Source of the DNA: Prosthecobacter sp. | GTDB lineage: Bacteria > Verrucomicrobiota > Verrucomicrobiia > Verrucomicrobiales > Verrucomicrobiaceae | Length of the DNA: 64,000 nucleotides | Reading direction: 5' to 3' | Assembly (NCBI RefSeq): GCF_034366625.1 | Contig: NZ_JAXMIH010000006.1 | Location: forward strand, 620,001 to 684,000 | Shown here: positions 54,966 through 63,891 of the stretch, piece by piece | Layout: each line of letters begins with the position of its first letter | Numbering within the stretch: the first letter of the stretch is position 1 | Made by a program: the position numbers and the translations under genes | The notes under the pieces: model-generated | The model's database searches: none | Told to the model about the DNA's origin: nothing | What the model saw: the letters and a program-made list of their open reading frames with translations, nothing else

Positions 54966-55190
54966 TCAGAGCCGCCATCCCGCTTCTCGCAGCTTTTGCA
55001 GCAGATCGATCTGGCGCTGGCCCACTCTGCTAGCCTTCCCTTGGTTCATCCGCAGCGGCATGAGTTCCAGATTGGCGATGACTTTGTCCAACTGCGGAGC
55101 CACGGCGAAGGGGATGATGTGATCCGCGCTCAACTGGTCTCCGGCATAGAGAAGAAGATGCCTGGCATTATGCGCTCGTTCTGCGGCCCT
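54966..55190 (-). pseudogene. HNH nuclease-like C-terminal remnant
   Basis: Reading from TGA 54966-54968 upward, the frame gives HLLLYAGDQLSADHIIPFAV, then LDKVIANLELMPLRMNQGK and ends LREAGWRL. This is the C-terminal portion of an HNH-type domain (D-H-I-I-P and later Asn). The frame is closed upstream by TAA at 55191-55193 and has no good start, so the N-terminus is missing. It is a decayed nuclease gene at the island edge. Confidence 0.5.
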
Positions 55191-55255
55191 TTAGACTGCC
55201 TCGAAACGTGGACAATGATTGACACCAGCGGCGTGAAGCGGGTAAAACTGGCCGC

Positions 55256-56512
55256 ATGCCTCGTCTTGCTGCCGTCCTTTGCCTCTCCTTCGTCGCATGC
55301 CTCCCATGTCTGGCCCACGCCCAGGAGCGCAGGCTGCCCGAACTCTCCGCCAATCTCGACGCGCTGCTGAACTTCGCGGAGCTGTGGCAATGGGGTCCAG
55401 AGAGATTCGAGAAAAACTATGTGCTGAAGCTCGAAGACCAGGAGAAGCAGCAGAAGGCACCGCAGTTTGAATGGGTGAGCACCGCGCGTGACCGCGCCCG
55501 CTTCTCCCGCCACATGTTCAGCAACGCCGAGACCAACCTGACGATGTTCGGTGGCTCGATCAAGGTGGAGGAGGCCATTCTGGAGTTTGTGAATGGCAAA
55601 GCAGCACGCGCCACGATCTCGTTCTACAATCGCGGCGATTCCGGTGACATCGAAGTGAAGGAATTTGACCGCATCTTCAAAACGATCGGCCAGAACCTCG
55701 GTCAGGTGACGAAAGTGGGTCCCAAAAAGCAGCTTATGTCCACGAACGCGGCGCTGCCCGTCACGGGCTGGATGTGGAGCGCCCCCACGGGTGTCGCGTT
55801 GCTCGAATACAATGAGTACAACACGCCCGGCAAAGCCACGAAGCCTGAATTCCTGCGCTTGAAGCTCGCCGCGCCGAATCAAGCCGATTGGAGCATGGGC
55901 AAACTGGCCGTCGGCGTGCAGCGCATGGAACTGCTCAAGCGCGTCACCAAAACCCCCGAGGGCGATGTGTACATCAGCGGCGTGCCGATGGTGGATCAGG
56001 GGCAAAAGGGCTATTGCGTCGCCGCGAGCTGCCAGCGCCTGTTTGAATACATGCGCATCCCCTGTGACCAGCACGAGATGGCCAAACTCGTCAGCGTGGA
56101 TGCGGACAGCGGTGCGAACATCATGACGATGCAGAAGAGCCTCGCGAAGATCGACAGCGCCTTCAAAGTCACCTTCAAACCACTGGTGAATCCCGAGTTG
56201 TATTACAGTGCGGGCCGCAAGCGCCGAGTCTCCGAAAAGGAGTACCTTTCCATCATCAAAGAGAACGTTGAAAAGGGTGTCCCACTGCTGTGGGGCCTCA
56301 TGCTGGGCCAGAAGCCGGAGGAGCCCCCGCTCCCGGGCGGTGGCCAGGTCAGCGGCGGCCACATGCGCATGGTCATCGGCTACAATTTGGCGAAGAACCA
56401 GGTGCTCTTCACCGACTCCTGGGGTGCTGGCCACGAACTCAAGCGCATGGCGCTGCTCGATGCCTACGATGTCACGATGGGCCTCTACTCGATGGCTCCG
56501 CGGGGCTTCTGA
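55256..56512 (+). CDS. Secreted papain-fold (C39-like) cysteine peptidase
   Basis: 418 aa with signal peptide PRLAAVLCLSFVACLPCLAH. Residues 30-225 form an unfamiliar N-terminal region. The C-terminal half has a papain-like triad layout: VPMVDQGQKGYCVAASCQRL (Cys254), GGHMRMVIGYN (His near 368) and VLFTDSWGAGHE (Asp near 388), which matches the C39 peptidase family. Export suggests it acts on extracellular proteins or peptides. Start ATG 55256. Confidence 0.78.
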   Translation: MPRLAAVLCLSFVACLPCLAHAQERRLPELSANLDALLNFAELWQWGPERFEKNYVLKLEDQEKQQKAPQFEWVSTARDRARFSRHMFSNAETNLTMFGGSIKVEEAILEFVNGKAARATISFYNRGDSGDIEVKEFDRIFKTIGQNLGQVTKVGPKKQLMSTNAALPVTGWMWSAPTGVALLEYNEYNTPGKATKPEFLRLKLAAPNQADWSMGKLAVGVQRMELLKRVTKTPEGDVYISGVPMVDQGQKGYCVAASCQRLFEYMRIPCDQHEMAKLVSVDADSGANIMTMQKSLAKIDSAFKVTFKPLVNPELYYSAGRKRRVSEKEYLSIIKENVEKGVPLLWGLMLGQKPEEPPLPGGGQVSGGHMRMVIGYNLAKNQVLFTDSWGAGHELKRMALLDAYDVTMGLYSMAPRGF

Positions 56513-56944
56513 TCACGCGGCGCGGCCTTCTTCCGCATCCATCAGATCGAAGAAGGTCACGATGTCCTCACGGTCGGGGAAGCCGGCCTCTGCTCTTTGC
56601 TCCACGAGGCCCTTTGAGGCGGCATCGCGCCAGCCGCGCTTGGACATGAAGCCGTTCCAGATTTCGATCTGTTCTGTTGTCGGGCGGTTGCCATTCTGGC
56701 AGCACCATTCGAGAATCTCCTCGTCCGTGCCGCCTTCGAGCGTGCGTTTCGTCAGGGCATTGAAGTCCACACCGAGAAATTTGCACACGCGCTCGTCGAA
56801 CGTGCGGTTGCCCGGCGTGTAGCCGAGGTGGTAGCCCTCGGGCAGCTTGCCCTCTTTGGCGAACAGACGGATTTTGTCGAGGATGCGGCCAAAGACGAAG
56901 ATGCCGCCGACCATGTCACGAGGGGAACGAATGGGGAATGCCAT
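56513..56944 (-). CDS. DUF5069 domain-containing protein
   Basis: 143 aa. PIRSPRDMVGGIFVFGRILD, FLGVDFNALTKRTLEGGTDE and IEIWNGFMSKRGWRD are hallmark segments of the DUF5069 family, known mainly from Verrucomicrobia and related groups. No signal peptide; alpha-helical. Function unknown. Convergent with the C39-like gene, the two stops touching (56512/56513). Confidence 0.87.
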   Translation of the reverse strand: MAFPIRSPRDMVGGIFVFGRILDKIRLFAKEGKLPEGYHLGYTPGNRTFDERVCKFLGVDFNALTKRTLEGGTDEEILEWCCQNGNRPTTEQIEIWNGFMSKRGWRDAASKGLVEQRAEAGFPDREDIVTFFDLMDAEEGRAA

Positions 56945-56990
56945 GCGTCTTTTTAACGAGGACGCACGGCCAAGTCAATCCGTCGGGCCG

Positions 56991-57707
56991 TTACTCGGCC
57001 TTCTTCTTGCCCTTTCCTTTGCCTTTGGGAGTCGCGGCAGGAGCCACTTTTTCACCGGGCTTCGGCAGCGTGGCCTTCACGTCTTCCCAGGCAGGATTCA
57101 GCGTGGCCTCACGGATGGTGAGATTGCGAAAATCGACTGACTGGCCGGCGACGGTGAAGCCGGGAGCTGCTTTCTCGGTTTTGAACAGATCATTCGCGCC
57201 CCAGGCCACGAGGTCATCGACTTTGCCGAGCATCGTGTCGTCCACCATTTCGAGACGGACCTTGTGCCAGCCCTCGCCGAGCTCTGCGGGGAAGCGGGCG
57301 AAGACGACGGCCTTGTCCGGGCCTTCATGGTCGTTGTCATCGCGTTGAATCGTGACGGACTTCGGCGTGATCATGATGCGCGCCATGTGGTCCTTGACCG
57401 CGTTGATCGAGAGGCTGGTGCTCTTCGCTCCTGCAAACTTGAACTCGTACTCGACGACGAAATTCTGCAGCTTGTTCGGCAGGCGGGTGACGGCGCCATG
57501 CTTGTCCGCCTCGAGTTCAGAACCGCGCATCACGCCCTCAACCAGCTCCCACTTGCCCTTGGCGGCCTTCCATGGAGCGCCGGGAGTCGTGTCGAGTTTG
57601 TTTTCATAGATGACTTTGCCGGGGACGGCGAGGAGAGGCGTGTCATCGGCACGGACGCCAAACGCGGCCAGAGTGAGGCAGAGGGTGATGAGGCTGGTGT
57701 GTTTCAT
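56991..57707 (-). CDS. Exported DUF1080-like/LamG-like protein
   Basis: 238 aa with signal peptide KHTSLITLCLTLAAFGVRAD (ATG 57707). Its core (YENKLDTTPGAPWKAAKGKW, QNFVVEYEFKFAGAKSTSLS, GEGWHKVRLEMVDDTMLGKV) is a concanavalin-type beta sandwich related to DUF1080/LamG. The C-terminal tail (PKGKGKGKKKAE) is strongly basic. A carbohydrate-binding or hydrolase role is possible; no catalytic residue can be named. Divergent from the STN-like gene. Confidence 0.7.
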   Translation of the reverse strand: MKHTSLITLCLTLAAFGVRADDTPLLAVPGKVIYENKLDTTPGAPWKAAKGKWELVEGVMRGSELEADKHGAVTRLPNKLQNFVVEYEFKFAGAKSTSLSINAVKDHMARIMITPKSVTIQRDDNDHEGPDKAVVFARFPAELGEGWHKVRLEMVDDTMLGKVDDLVAWGANDLFKTEKAAPGFTVAGQSVDFRNLTIREATLNPAWEDVKATLPKPGEKVAPAATPKGKGKGKKKAE

Positions 57708-57774
57708 GGGGCGTTGAAAACGGAGACCCTGCATCCTTGTTGCACCTGTTTTCCAGACCTGATAGAACCGCCGC

Positions 57775-58197
57775 ATGCAAACATCTGTCGTTTGTTTTTT
57801 CCTCATGCTGCTGGGTCACTTGTTTGCCTTGGCAGGAGAGACTCTGCCGCACGAATCACCGTGGACTGGAGGCTCTGGGACATCCTCCAATCATCAGGAA
57901 ATAAAGTGGCGAAAATGGATGGAGGCGACGGTGTTTCCTGAGTTCGAGTTCACTGGATCGCTGGAAGATGCGATCGAGCATTTGATGGTGCAGTCGAAGA
58001 AAGTGACTCCAGATGGTCGAATGGTCGGAGGTTTTGTTCTCAGGGGTGAATTCGACAAAATCCGGGTGAACATCAAACTCAGAGGCAGAAACGCATTGGA
58101 GATTATTGACTCGATGTGTGCCCTGGCAAATGCGACATGGACGCTCGCTCCGCATTCAATCATCATCCAACGAGATGCCAAACCTCCAACCAGATAA
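57775..58197 (+). CDS. Exported STN-like small protein
   Basis: 140 aa with signal peptide MQTSVVCFFLMLLGHLFALA. The mature protein contains FEFTGSLEDAIEHLMVQSKK and KLRGRNALEIIDSMCALANA, then WTLAPHSIIIQ: a beta-alpha-beta plan like the STN (secretin/TonB N-terminal) domain that many Verrucomicrobia proteins carry. No secretin or receptor follows. Function unknown. The esterase gene begins nine bases after its stop. Confidence 0.7.
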   Translation: MQTSVVCFFLMLLGHLFALAGETLPHESPWTGGSGTSSNHQEIKWRKWMEATVFPEFEFTGSLEDAIEHLMVQSKKVTPDGRMVGGFVLRGEFDKIRVNIKLRGRNALEIIDSMCALANATWTLAPHSIIIQRDAKPPTR

Positions 58198-58206
58198 CCT
58201 TCGCAC

Positions 58207-59298
58207 ATGCGCACGACTGCTGTCTGCCTCATCCTTCTCTTCCTTCGCATGCAAGCTGCTGAACCCACCGCCGATGCCTGGCTGGCCAAAACGAACATTG
58301 CTCCGCCGTTGCAGGTGCCGGCGACATTGGCGGTGTGGACGAAACAGCGTGGAGAGATTCGCGCCAAACTAAACGAACTGCTGGGGGATCTGCCGCCGCG
58401 ACCGCCCGTGTCGGCGTTTCAAGTCATTGCCAAGGAAGACAAAGGCAGCTACACGCACGAGACGATTCAGTTCGACAACGGTGCGGGTGAAATTGTGAAG
58501 GGTTATTTGTTTGTGCCAAAGACAGCGACACCGCAAAACAAAGCCCCGGCCATTCTCTACTGCCACTGGCATGGCGGGCAATACGACCACGGCAAGCAGG
58601 AGATGGTGCAGACGAATGCGACCCCCGTGACGCCGGGACCGGCGCTGGCGGAGGCGGGTTATGTGGTGCTGGGCATCGACGCACCGTGTTTTGGCGAGCG
58701 GAATGGCAAAGGACCGGATGGTCCGCAGCAGAAGGGCGGCAATGGCGAGATGACGGCGGCGAAGTTCAATCTCTGGGCCGGACGCACGCTGTGGGGCATG
58801 ATCGTGCGCGATGATCTGACAGCGCTGGATTACCTCTGCTCGCGGCCCGAGGTGGATGCACAGCGTATCGGCGTCACCGGCATGAGCATGGGATCGACAC
58901 GCAGTTGGTGGGTGATGGCGATGGATGACCGTCCCCGTGCGGCGGTGTGTGTGGGCTGCATGACGCGCTACGAGGAACTGATCCGCGCCGGCATGCTCAG
59001 AGCGCACGGGATTTACTACTTCGTGCCCGGCATGCTCCAAAACTTCGACAGCGAGGCCGTGATCGCGCTCGCCGCACCGCGTGCGATGCTGTTCATGACT
59101 GGCGACCAAGACGGCGGCTCACCAATTGAAGGTGCCAGGAAAATCGGCGAGATCGTCGGCAAGGTGTATGCGCTGCATGGCGATGACGCGAAGCAGCGTT
59201 TCGAGAACGCCATTTATCCCGGCATCGAGCATGTGTACCTGCCCGAGATGTGGGAGAAGACAGTGGAGTGGATGAATCGCTGGGTGAAACAGCGCTGA
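58207..59298 (+). CDS. Exported alpha/beta hydrolase (acetylxylan esterase/dienelactone hydrolase-like)
   Basis: 363 aa. Signal peptide RTTAVCLILLFLRMQAAE. The nucleophile elbow is VTGMSMGSTRSWW (GxSxG); ILYCHWHGGQYDHGK supplies the oxyanion region and IYPGIEHVYLPEM a catalytic His. Related to large exported esterases acting on plant polysaccharides or on carbohydrate esters. ATG 58207, nine bases after the small STN-like gene, so they may share a transcript. Confidence 0.85.
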   Translation: MRTTAVCLILLFLRMQAAEPTADAWLAKTNIAPPLQVPATLAVWTKQRGEIRAKLNELLGDLPPRPPVSAFQVIAKEDKGSYTHETIQFDNGAGEIVKGYLFVPKTATPQNKAPAILYCHWHGGQYDHGKQEMVQTNATPVTPGPALAEAGYVVLGIDAPCFGERNGKGPDGPQQKGGNGEMTAAKFNLWAGRTLWGMIVRDDLTALDYLCSRPEVDAQRIGVTGMSMGSTRSWWVMAMDDRPRAAVCVGCMTRYEELIRAGMLRAHGIYYFVPGMLQNFDSEAVIALAAPRAMLFMTGDQDGGSPIEGARKIGEIVGKVYALHGDDAKQRFENAIYPGIEHVYLPEMWEKTVEWMNRWVKQR

Positions 59299-59383
59299 GA
59301 GCATAGGGCGAAGGGCATGGAGTCGCTTTGTGCCGGGCGAAGTTCTTGCCGTGTCTCTACGCTCTCAGCCCTTTGCCCTTCGC
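59294..59383. repeat. Interleaved inverted repeats between convergent genes
   Basis: GCTGAGAGC (59294-59302) is complementary to GCTCTCAGC (59361-59369), and GCGAAGGGCA (59308-59317) to TGCCCTTCGC (59374-59383). The pairs cross one another, so they cannot form one simple stem together. They lie between the stops of the esterase (59298) and phosphofructokinase (59388), the first overlapping the esterase stop. Confidence 0.6.
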
Positions 59384-59387
59384 TTCA

Positions 59388-60536
59388 TTACCACGAACTC
59401 AAATCATCATGGAGCTGCTCCATCTCGCGTGAGAACGCTGCACGTTCGGGCATGTCGGGTTCGCCGTAGGGGACGATCTCGATGACGTTTTTGCGCAGGG
59501 CGGTGATGCCGCTGCCAGCGTTGGCTGTTTGAATCGACTTCCAGGCGCAATCCGCGAAGCGCGCGGCGAGAATGCAGTCCTGTGGCGTGGTGTGGCCGCC
59601 GCGCTGCAAGTGGCCGAGCACCGAGGGGCGCACTTCGAGATCCGGAAACGGTGCGCCGCTGCGCTGGAAGTATTCCTGGAATGCGTCCATCAGCACGTAG
59701 GCGCGGTTGCGCTTCTGCGGCGGATCAAATTCCACGCCTTCGGCCACCAGCACGATGGCGTGGCCGCGGCCGCGGGTCATCGCCCCTTCGATTTTGGCGG
59801 CGAGTTTCTTCATCGCTTCATCGTTCAGCGCACCGCCTTCCGGTGTGATGATCATCTCCGCCCCGGAGGCCAGACCGGCCATGCGCGCGAGGTCGCCGCT
59901 CGCACGGCCCATCGTTTCCAGCACCATGACGCGGCGGTGGCTACGTGCGGTGTCGATGAAGTGATCCACGGCCCAAACGAGCGTGTTCACCGCCGTATCG
60001 ACACCGAGCGCCATGTCGGTGAATTGCAGGTCGTTATCAATCGTGGCCGGAATGCCGATGACGCGAAGGTCGCTCTCTTGGGCGAGCAGTCTGGCGCCCG
60101 TGAGTGAGCCGTCACCCCCGACGACGACGAGCGCGCGCACGTTGAGGTCTTTGAGCAGTTGAATGACCTTCGTGCGCACTTCCTTCTCGTGAAACTCCAG
60201 GCAGCGTGCCGAGCCGAGAATGGTGCCGCCTTTGCCCATGATGCCGCTCACGCTGGCGTGGTCCATCTGGATCACATGAAGCTGCTCGGAGATCAATCCC
60301 GCGCGGCCCGTGTGCGTGGCGATGTCCTTTTTCAAACGCACCAGCGCCTCGGCATCACCATTCACGGCGCGCGCGGTGCGCACCAGGCCGCGATAGCCGT
60401 CACGAATGCCGAGCACGGCGATTTTTTCGCGGTTCAGGCCCAGGCGCACGATGGCGCGTAGGAAAGCGTTCATGCCAGGCGAGTCGCCGCCGCTGAAGAG
60501 AACGGCGACGGATTGTTCGGGGAAAGTGGGGGTCAT
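59388..60536 (-). CDS. pfkA: 6-phosphofructokinase
   Basis: 382 aa from ATG 60536. Domains and motifs: VLFSGGDSPGMNAFLRAI, VVVGGDGSLTGARLL (ATP-type GGDGS), IPATIDNDLQFTDMALGVDT (catalytic TIDND), LETMGRASGDLARMAGL and VRPSVLGHLQRGG. It phosphorylates fructose-6-phosphate in glycolysis. The GGDGS motif rather than GGDDT favours the ATP-dependent enzyme over the pyrophosphate form. Divergent from the EamA gene. Confidence 0.92.
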   Translation of the reverse strand: MTPTFPEQSVAVLFSGGDSPGMNAFLRAIVRLGLNREKIAVLGIRDGYRGLVRTARAVNGDAEALVRLKKDIATHTGRAGLISEQLHVIQMDHASVSGIMGKGGTILGSARCLEFHEKEVRTKVIQLLKDLNVRALVVVGGDGSLTGARLLAQESDLRVIGIPATIDNDLQFTDMALGVDTAVNTLVWAVDHFIDTARSHRRVMVLETMGRASGDLARMAGLASGAEMIITPEGGALNDEAMKKLAAKIEGAMTRGRGHAIVLVAEGVEFDPPQKRNRAYVLMDAFQEYFQRSGAPFPDLEVRPSVLGHLQRGGHTTPQDCILAARFADCAWKSIQTANAGSGITALRKNVIEIVPYGEPDMPERAAFSREMEQLHDDLSSW

Positions 60537-60630
60537 GGAAAAGGGGTTGGGGAGGTGCTGCCTTAGCGAGTTCTCCACGAGAGGCAAGCGACGGCTGATG
60601 CATGGCAGATTCTCGATCTTGATAGCACGA

Positions 60631-61539
60631 ATGAGCGTGATAAGAGCACGAGTGTCCCCCGCTTTCGCCACCACGCTGTTTCCGCTCATTGCCGCCTTGT
60701 TGTATGCGTTCGGGGCGCTTGTGCTAAAGCGCTCCAGCGATCTCGGCGTGGGCCTCTGGCGTACGACTTTCGTGGCGAACATCATCGTCGCAGCGCTGTT
60801 TTCGCTGCTCTGGCTGCTCGGCGGCCCGCCGGTGGAAAAAGAGCTGCTCTGGCAGCCCGGCGTGATCGCCCTGTGCCTCTTTGTCGGCCAGCTCTCGCAG
60901 TTTCTCGCGCTGGAGAAAGGCGATGTGTCCGTGGCGGTGCCCGTGTTTGGCTTGAAGGTCATCCTCGTCGCCTTTCTCACGCCGATCCTGATTGGCGAGG
61001 CCGTGAGCCTGAAACTGTGGATCGCCGCCTTCCTCAGCGTGCTGGGCATCACGTTTCTCAATCGCAAAGACGCCGACCAGCCGCCGCGCCATCTGCTGAT
61101 CACCTTCATCGCCGGCGGCACCGGCGCGATGGCGTTCGCAGTGTTTGATGTGCTCGTGCAAAAATGGGGACCAAGCTGGGGCGCTGGCCGCCTGCTGCCA
61201 TGCATCTTCTGGATCAACTCTCTCTTGTCCTTCGGCCTCATCTTCCGGTTCTCCGCGCCGCTGAGCGCCATTCCGCGTCAGGCCTGGCGCTGGCTCGGCG
61301 GCGGTTCGCTGCTGCTCGGCACGCAGAGCATCATCTTCGTCAGTACTCTCGCCGTCTTTGGCAAGGCCACCTCCGCCAACATCGTCTATGCCTCGCGCGG
61401 ACTCCTCAGCGTCGCGCTGGTGTGGATGGTCGGCCACTGGTTCGTCAACGCCGAGCAGCACCTCGGCCCCAAGGTCATGCGCTGGCGTCTGGCCGGCGCG
61501 TTGCTGATGATGAGCGCGATCGTGCTGGTAGTCGTGTGA
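60631..61539 (+). CDS. EamA/DMT-family transporter
   Basis: 302 aa. Ten hydrophobic segments in two similar halves (first LIAALLYAFGALVLKRSSD, second FIAGGTGAMAFAVFDVLVQ), the EamA layout. Start ATG 60631 (ATG 60598 adds 11 residues). Export or import of small metabolites; the substrate is not predictable. Divergent from phosphofructokinase. Confidence 0.87.
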   Translation: MSVIRARVSPAFATTLFPLIAALLYAFGALVLKRSSDLGVGLWRTTFVANIIVAALFSLLWLLGGPPVEKELLWQPGVIALCLFVGQLSQFLALEKGDVSVAVPVFGLKVILVAFLTPILIGEAVSLKLWIAAFLSVLGITFLNRKDADQPPRHLLITFIAGGTGAMAFAVFDVLVQKWGPSWGAGRLLPCIFWINSLLSFGLIFRFSAPLSAIPRQAWRWLGGGSLLLGTQSIIFVSTLAVFGKATSANIVYASRGLLSVALVWMVGHWFVNAEQHLGPKVMRWRLAGALLMMSAIVLVVV

Positions 61540-61581
61540 AGCGATTCAGCAAGTCACGGGTTCCAGCCACGTTAAGGTGGC

Positions 61582-63888
61582 ATGAAGACGTCACTTTGGA
61601 TTGGTGGATTCGTGCTGGGCGCTGTTCTGGCTCACGCGGCGGAAGTTGAACCTCAGCCCTTTCTTGCGGCGACGCAGCGCTTGATCGATGCGACGAACTT
61701 TCTCGGTTCGCCGTTCAGTGCCGATGAGATCACCACGTTGAAGGCCTGCATTCAGACCGGCGATGCCGCCAAGGCGCAAGCCGTGCTGGATGCTCATGCG
61801 CTGTTTCAGGTCACCATCAGTCCCGAACAGCGCGTGAAAGTCGCGGCGGGCGCGGCGAAGCCGGTGCTCGATGAAGCTGGCTGGCGACAGTATCTGGTGC
61901 GGGTCGATAACGAAGCGGGCGTGACCGCGAAGCTCGCGGGGAGCAGTCCGCAGGCGAAGGAAGAGTATGTGAAAGGCTCACCGCCCGTGGTGCCGAACTC
62001 GAAGCCGCGTGATCCCGGCGAACCGGCGCTCTCCACGCGCTGGCTGGACATGCAGATGTTTGAAGCACCGCCGATGAAGACGAATTTGAGCGGTCTCGGC
62101 GTCGAGTATCGCATCATCCAGCTCTACAGCCGCGATGCCGGGAAGCGTGATGCCACGTTCAGCTTCGACACGGGCCAAGGCACGCAGGATCTTGGCTTCC
62201 GTAATGAAGTGAGCCTGCTCTTCGACTGCAAACCGGCACGCGAGTTGAAACTGAGCATCCTGGATGAAGATGGGAAGCCCTGCTTTGCCGAACTGCTCAT
62301 CAAAGATGCCGCAGGGCGTGTGTATCCCTCGCAGATCAAGCGTGTGGCACCGGATTTCTTCTTCCACCCGCAGGTGTATCGCGGCGATGGCGAGGTCTTG
62401 AAGCTGCCGGATGGCGACTACGACATCACCTTCCGTCGCGGGCCAGAATCACTCGCTGAATCGCGGCAGGTGAAGGTGTCAGGCGAAAACGTGGCGCTGA
62501 AGTTCCAGGTGAAGCGCTGGGTCGATCCGTCCAAGCTCGGCTGGTGGAGTGGCGATCATCACATCCACGCCGCAGGCTGCGCGCATTACTCGCAACCGAC
62601 GATGGGCGTTCATGCGCCCGACATGGCGCGACATTGCATGGGCGAGGACTTGAAAGTCGGCGCGAACCTCACCTGGGGGCCGTGCTTCGATTATCAGAAG
62701 CAGTTCTTCACCGGCGCGGAAGACAAGGAGTCACGCTTCCCCTTCCTGCTGCGTTACGATGTCGAGGTCAGCGGTTTCGGTTCGCACAAGAGCGGTCATC
62801 TTTGCCTGCTGAAGCTCAAGGAGCAGATGTATCCCGGCGGAGACAGCACCGCGCACTGGCCCACGCTTTGTCTCAACACCTTAAAGTGGGGAAAGAAGCA
62901 GGGAGCGCTCGTCGGCCCCGCGCACAGCGGCTGGGGCCTGCAACCGGTTGCGCCGGAAGAATTGCGCGCGGGTTCCAGCAAGAACGCCAAGGATTTGAAG
63001 ATCGCCACGGACGCGCTGCCGAACTACATCGTGCCGCCTTTCAACGGCATCGGCGCGTGCGAATACATCGCCGATGTCACGCACATGGTCCCCGGCCCGA
63101 ATGGCAAGCTGGTGCCTGCCGTCGATTTCCTCTCGATGGTCGATACGCCGCACACCTGGGAGCTGAACATCTGGTATCACACGCTCAACGCCGGCTTCCG
63201 CACCCGCGTCAGTGGCGAGACCGACTTCCCCTGCATCTACGGCGAACGCGTCGGCCTCGGTCGCGCCTATGTGAAGCTCGACGACAAGCTCACCTACGAC
63301 GCGTGGTGCGAAGGCATCCGCTCCGGTCGCGCGTACGTCAGTGATGGCAAGAGCCACCTCATGGAGTTCAAGGCCAACGACCTCGAACTCGGCGTCAACG
63401 GCAGTGAATTGAAGCTCGCCAAGCCCACCACGATCAAACTCACCGCCAAAGTCGCCGCACGACTCGATGAGCAGCCAATCCCCGGCATCCAGGGCCTCGC
63501 CCCCGACAAAAAACCCTTCTGGGACATTGAGCGCGCGCGCATCGGCACCAAGCGCGAAGTTCCCGTCGAAGTCATCGTCAATGGCGAGTCCGTCGCGCAG
63601 CAAATCATCGTCGCCGACGGCACCACACGCGACCTGACCTTCGACGTGCCCGTGACCAAGAGCTGCTGGGTAGCCCTCCGCATCCGTGCCAGCTCCCACA
63701 CCAACCCGATCTTCGTCATCGTCGCCGACAAACCCATCCGCGAAAAACGCAGCCTCGAATGGTGCCTCAAGGGTGTCGAGCAATGCTGGTCCCAGAAAGA
63801 AGCGCTTATTGATCCCAAGGAACATGATGATGCCGTGGCGGCGTATGAGCACGCGCGGAAGGTGTATCGGGAGAGGCTGGCGGAGTGA
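61582..63888 (+). CDS. Exported CehA/McbA-type metallohydrolase-like protein
   Basis: 768 aa with signal peptide KTSLWIGGFVLGAVLAHAAE (ATG 61582). Residues 30-330 are beta-rich (VEYRIIQLYSRDAG, LKLSILDEDGKPCFAELLIK). At about 325 a WSGDHHIHAAGCAH segment opens a PHP-type metal site; GPAHSGWGLQPV and VDTPHTW continue it. The C-terminal 150 residues are beta-sandwich-like. PHP-type CehA/McbA proteins include carbaryl hydrolases, though most members have no tested substrate. Likely secreted. Confidence 0.8.
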   Translation: MKTSLWIGGFVLGAVLAHAAEVEPQPFLAATQRLIDATNFLGSPFSADEITTLKACIQTGDAAKAQAVLDAHALFQVTISPEQRVKVAAGAAKPVLDEAGWRQYLVRVDNEAGVTAKLAGSSPQAKEEYVKGSPPVVPNSKPRDPGEPALSTRWLDMQMFEAPPMKTNLSGLGVEYRIIQLYSRDAGKRDATFSFDTGQGTQDLGFRNEVSLLFDCKPARELKLSILDEDGKPCFAELLIKDAAGRVYPSQIKRVAPDFFFHPQVYRGDGEVLKLPDGDYDITFRRGPESLAESRQVKVSGENVALKFQVKRWVDPSKLGWWSGDHHIHAAGCAHYSQPTMGVHAPDMARHCMGEDLKVGANLTWGPCFDYQKQFFTGAEDKESRFPFLLRYDVEVSGFGSHKSGHLCLLKLKEQMYPGGDSTAHWPTLCLNTLKWGKKQGALVGPAHSGWGLQPVAPEELRAGSSKNAKDLKIATDALPNYIVPPFNGIGACEYIADVTHMVPGPNGKLVPAVDFLSMVDTPHTWELNIWYHTLNAGFRTRVSGETDFPCIYGERVGLGRAYVKLDDKLTYDAWCEGIRSGRAYVSDGKSHLMEFKANDLELGVNGSELKLAKPTTIKLTAKVAARLDEQPIPGIQGLAPDKKPFWDIERARIGTKREVPVEVIVNGESVAQQIIVADGTTRDLTFDVPVTKSCWVALRIRASSHTNPIFVIVADKPIREKRSLEWCLKGVEQCWSQKEALIDPKEHDDAVAAYEHARKVYRERLAE

Positions 63889-63891
63889 GGG

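Noticed and set aside
55130..56434. Long minus-strand ORF opposite the C39-like gene
   Set aside because: Antisense shadow; the plus strand has a signal peptide and a papain-like triad layout.
59388..61271. 627-codon reading of the phosphofructokinase frame
   Set aside because: The extra N-terminal 245 residues lie antisense to the EamA gene; the family start is ATG 60536.
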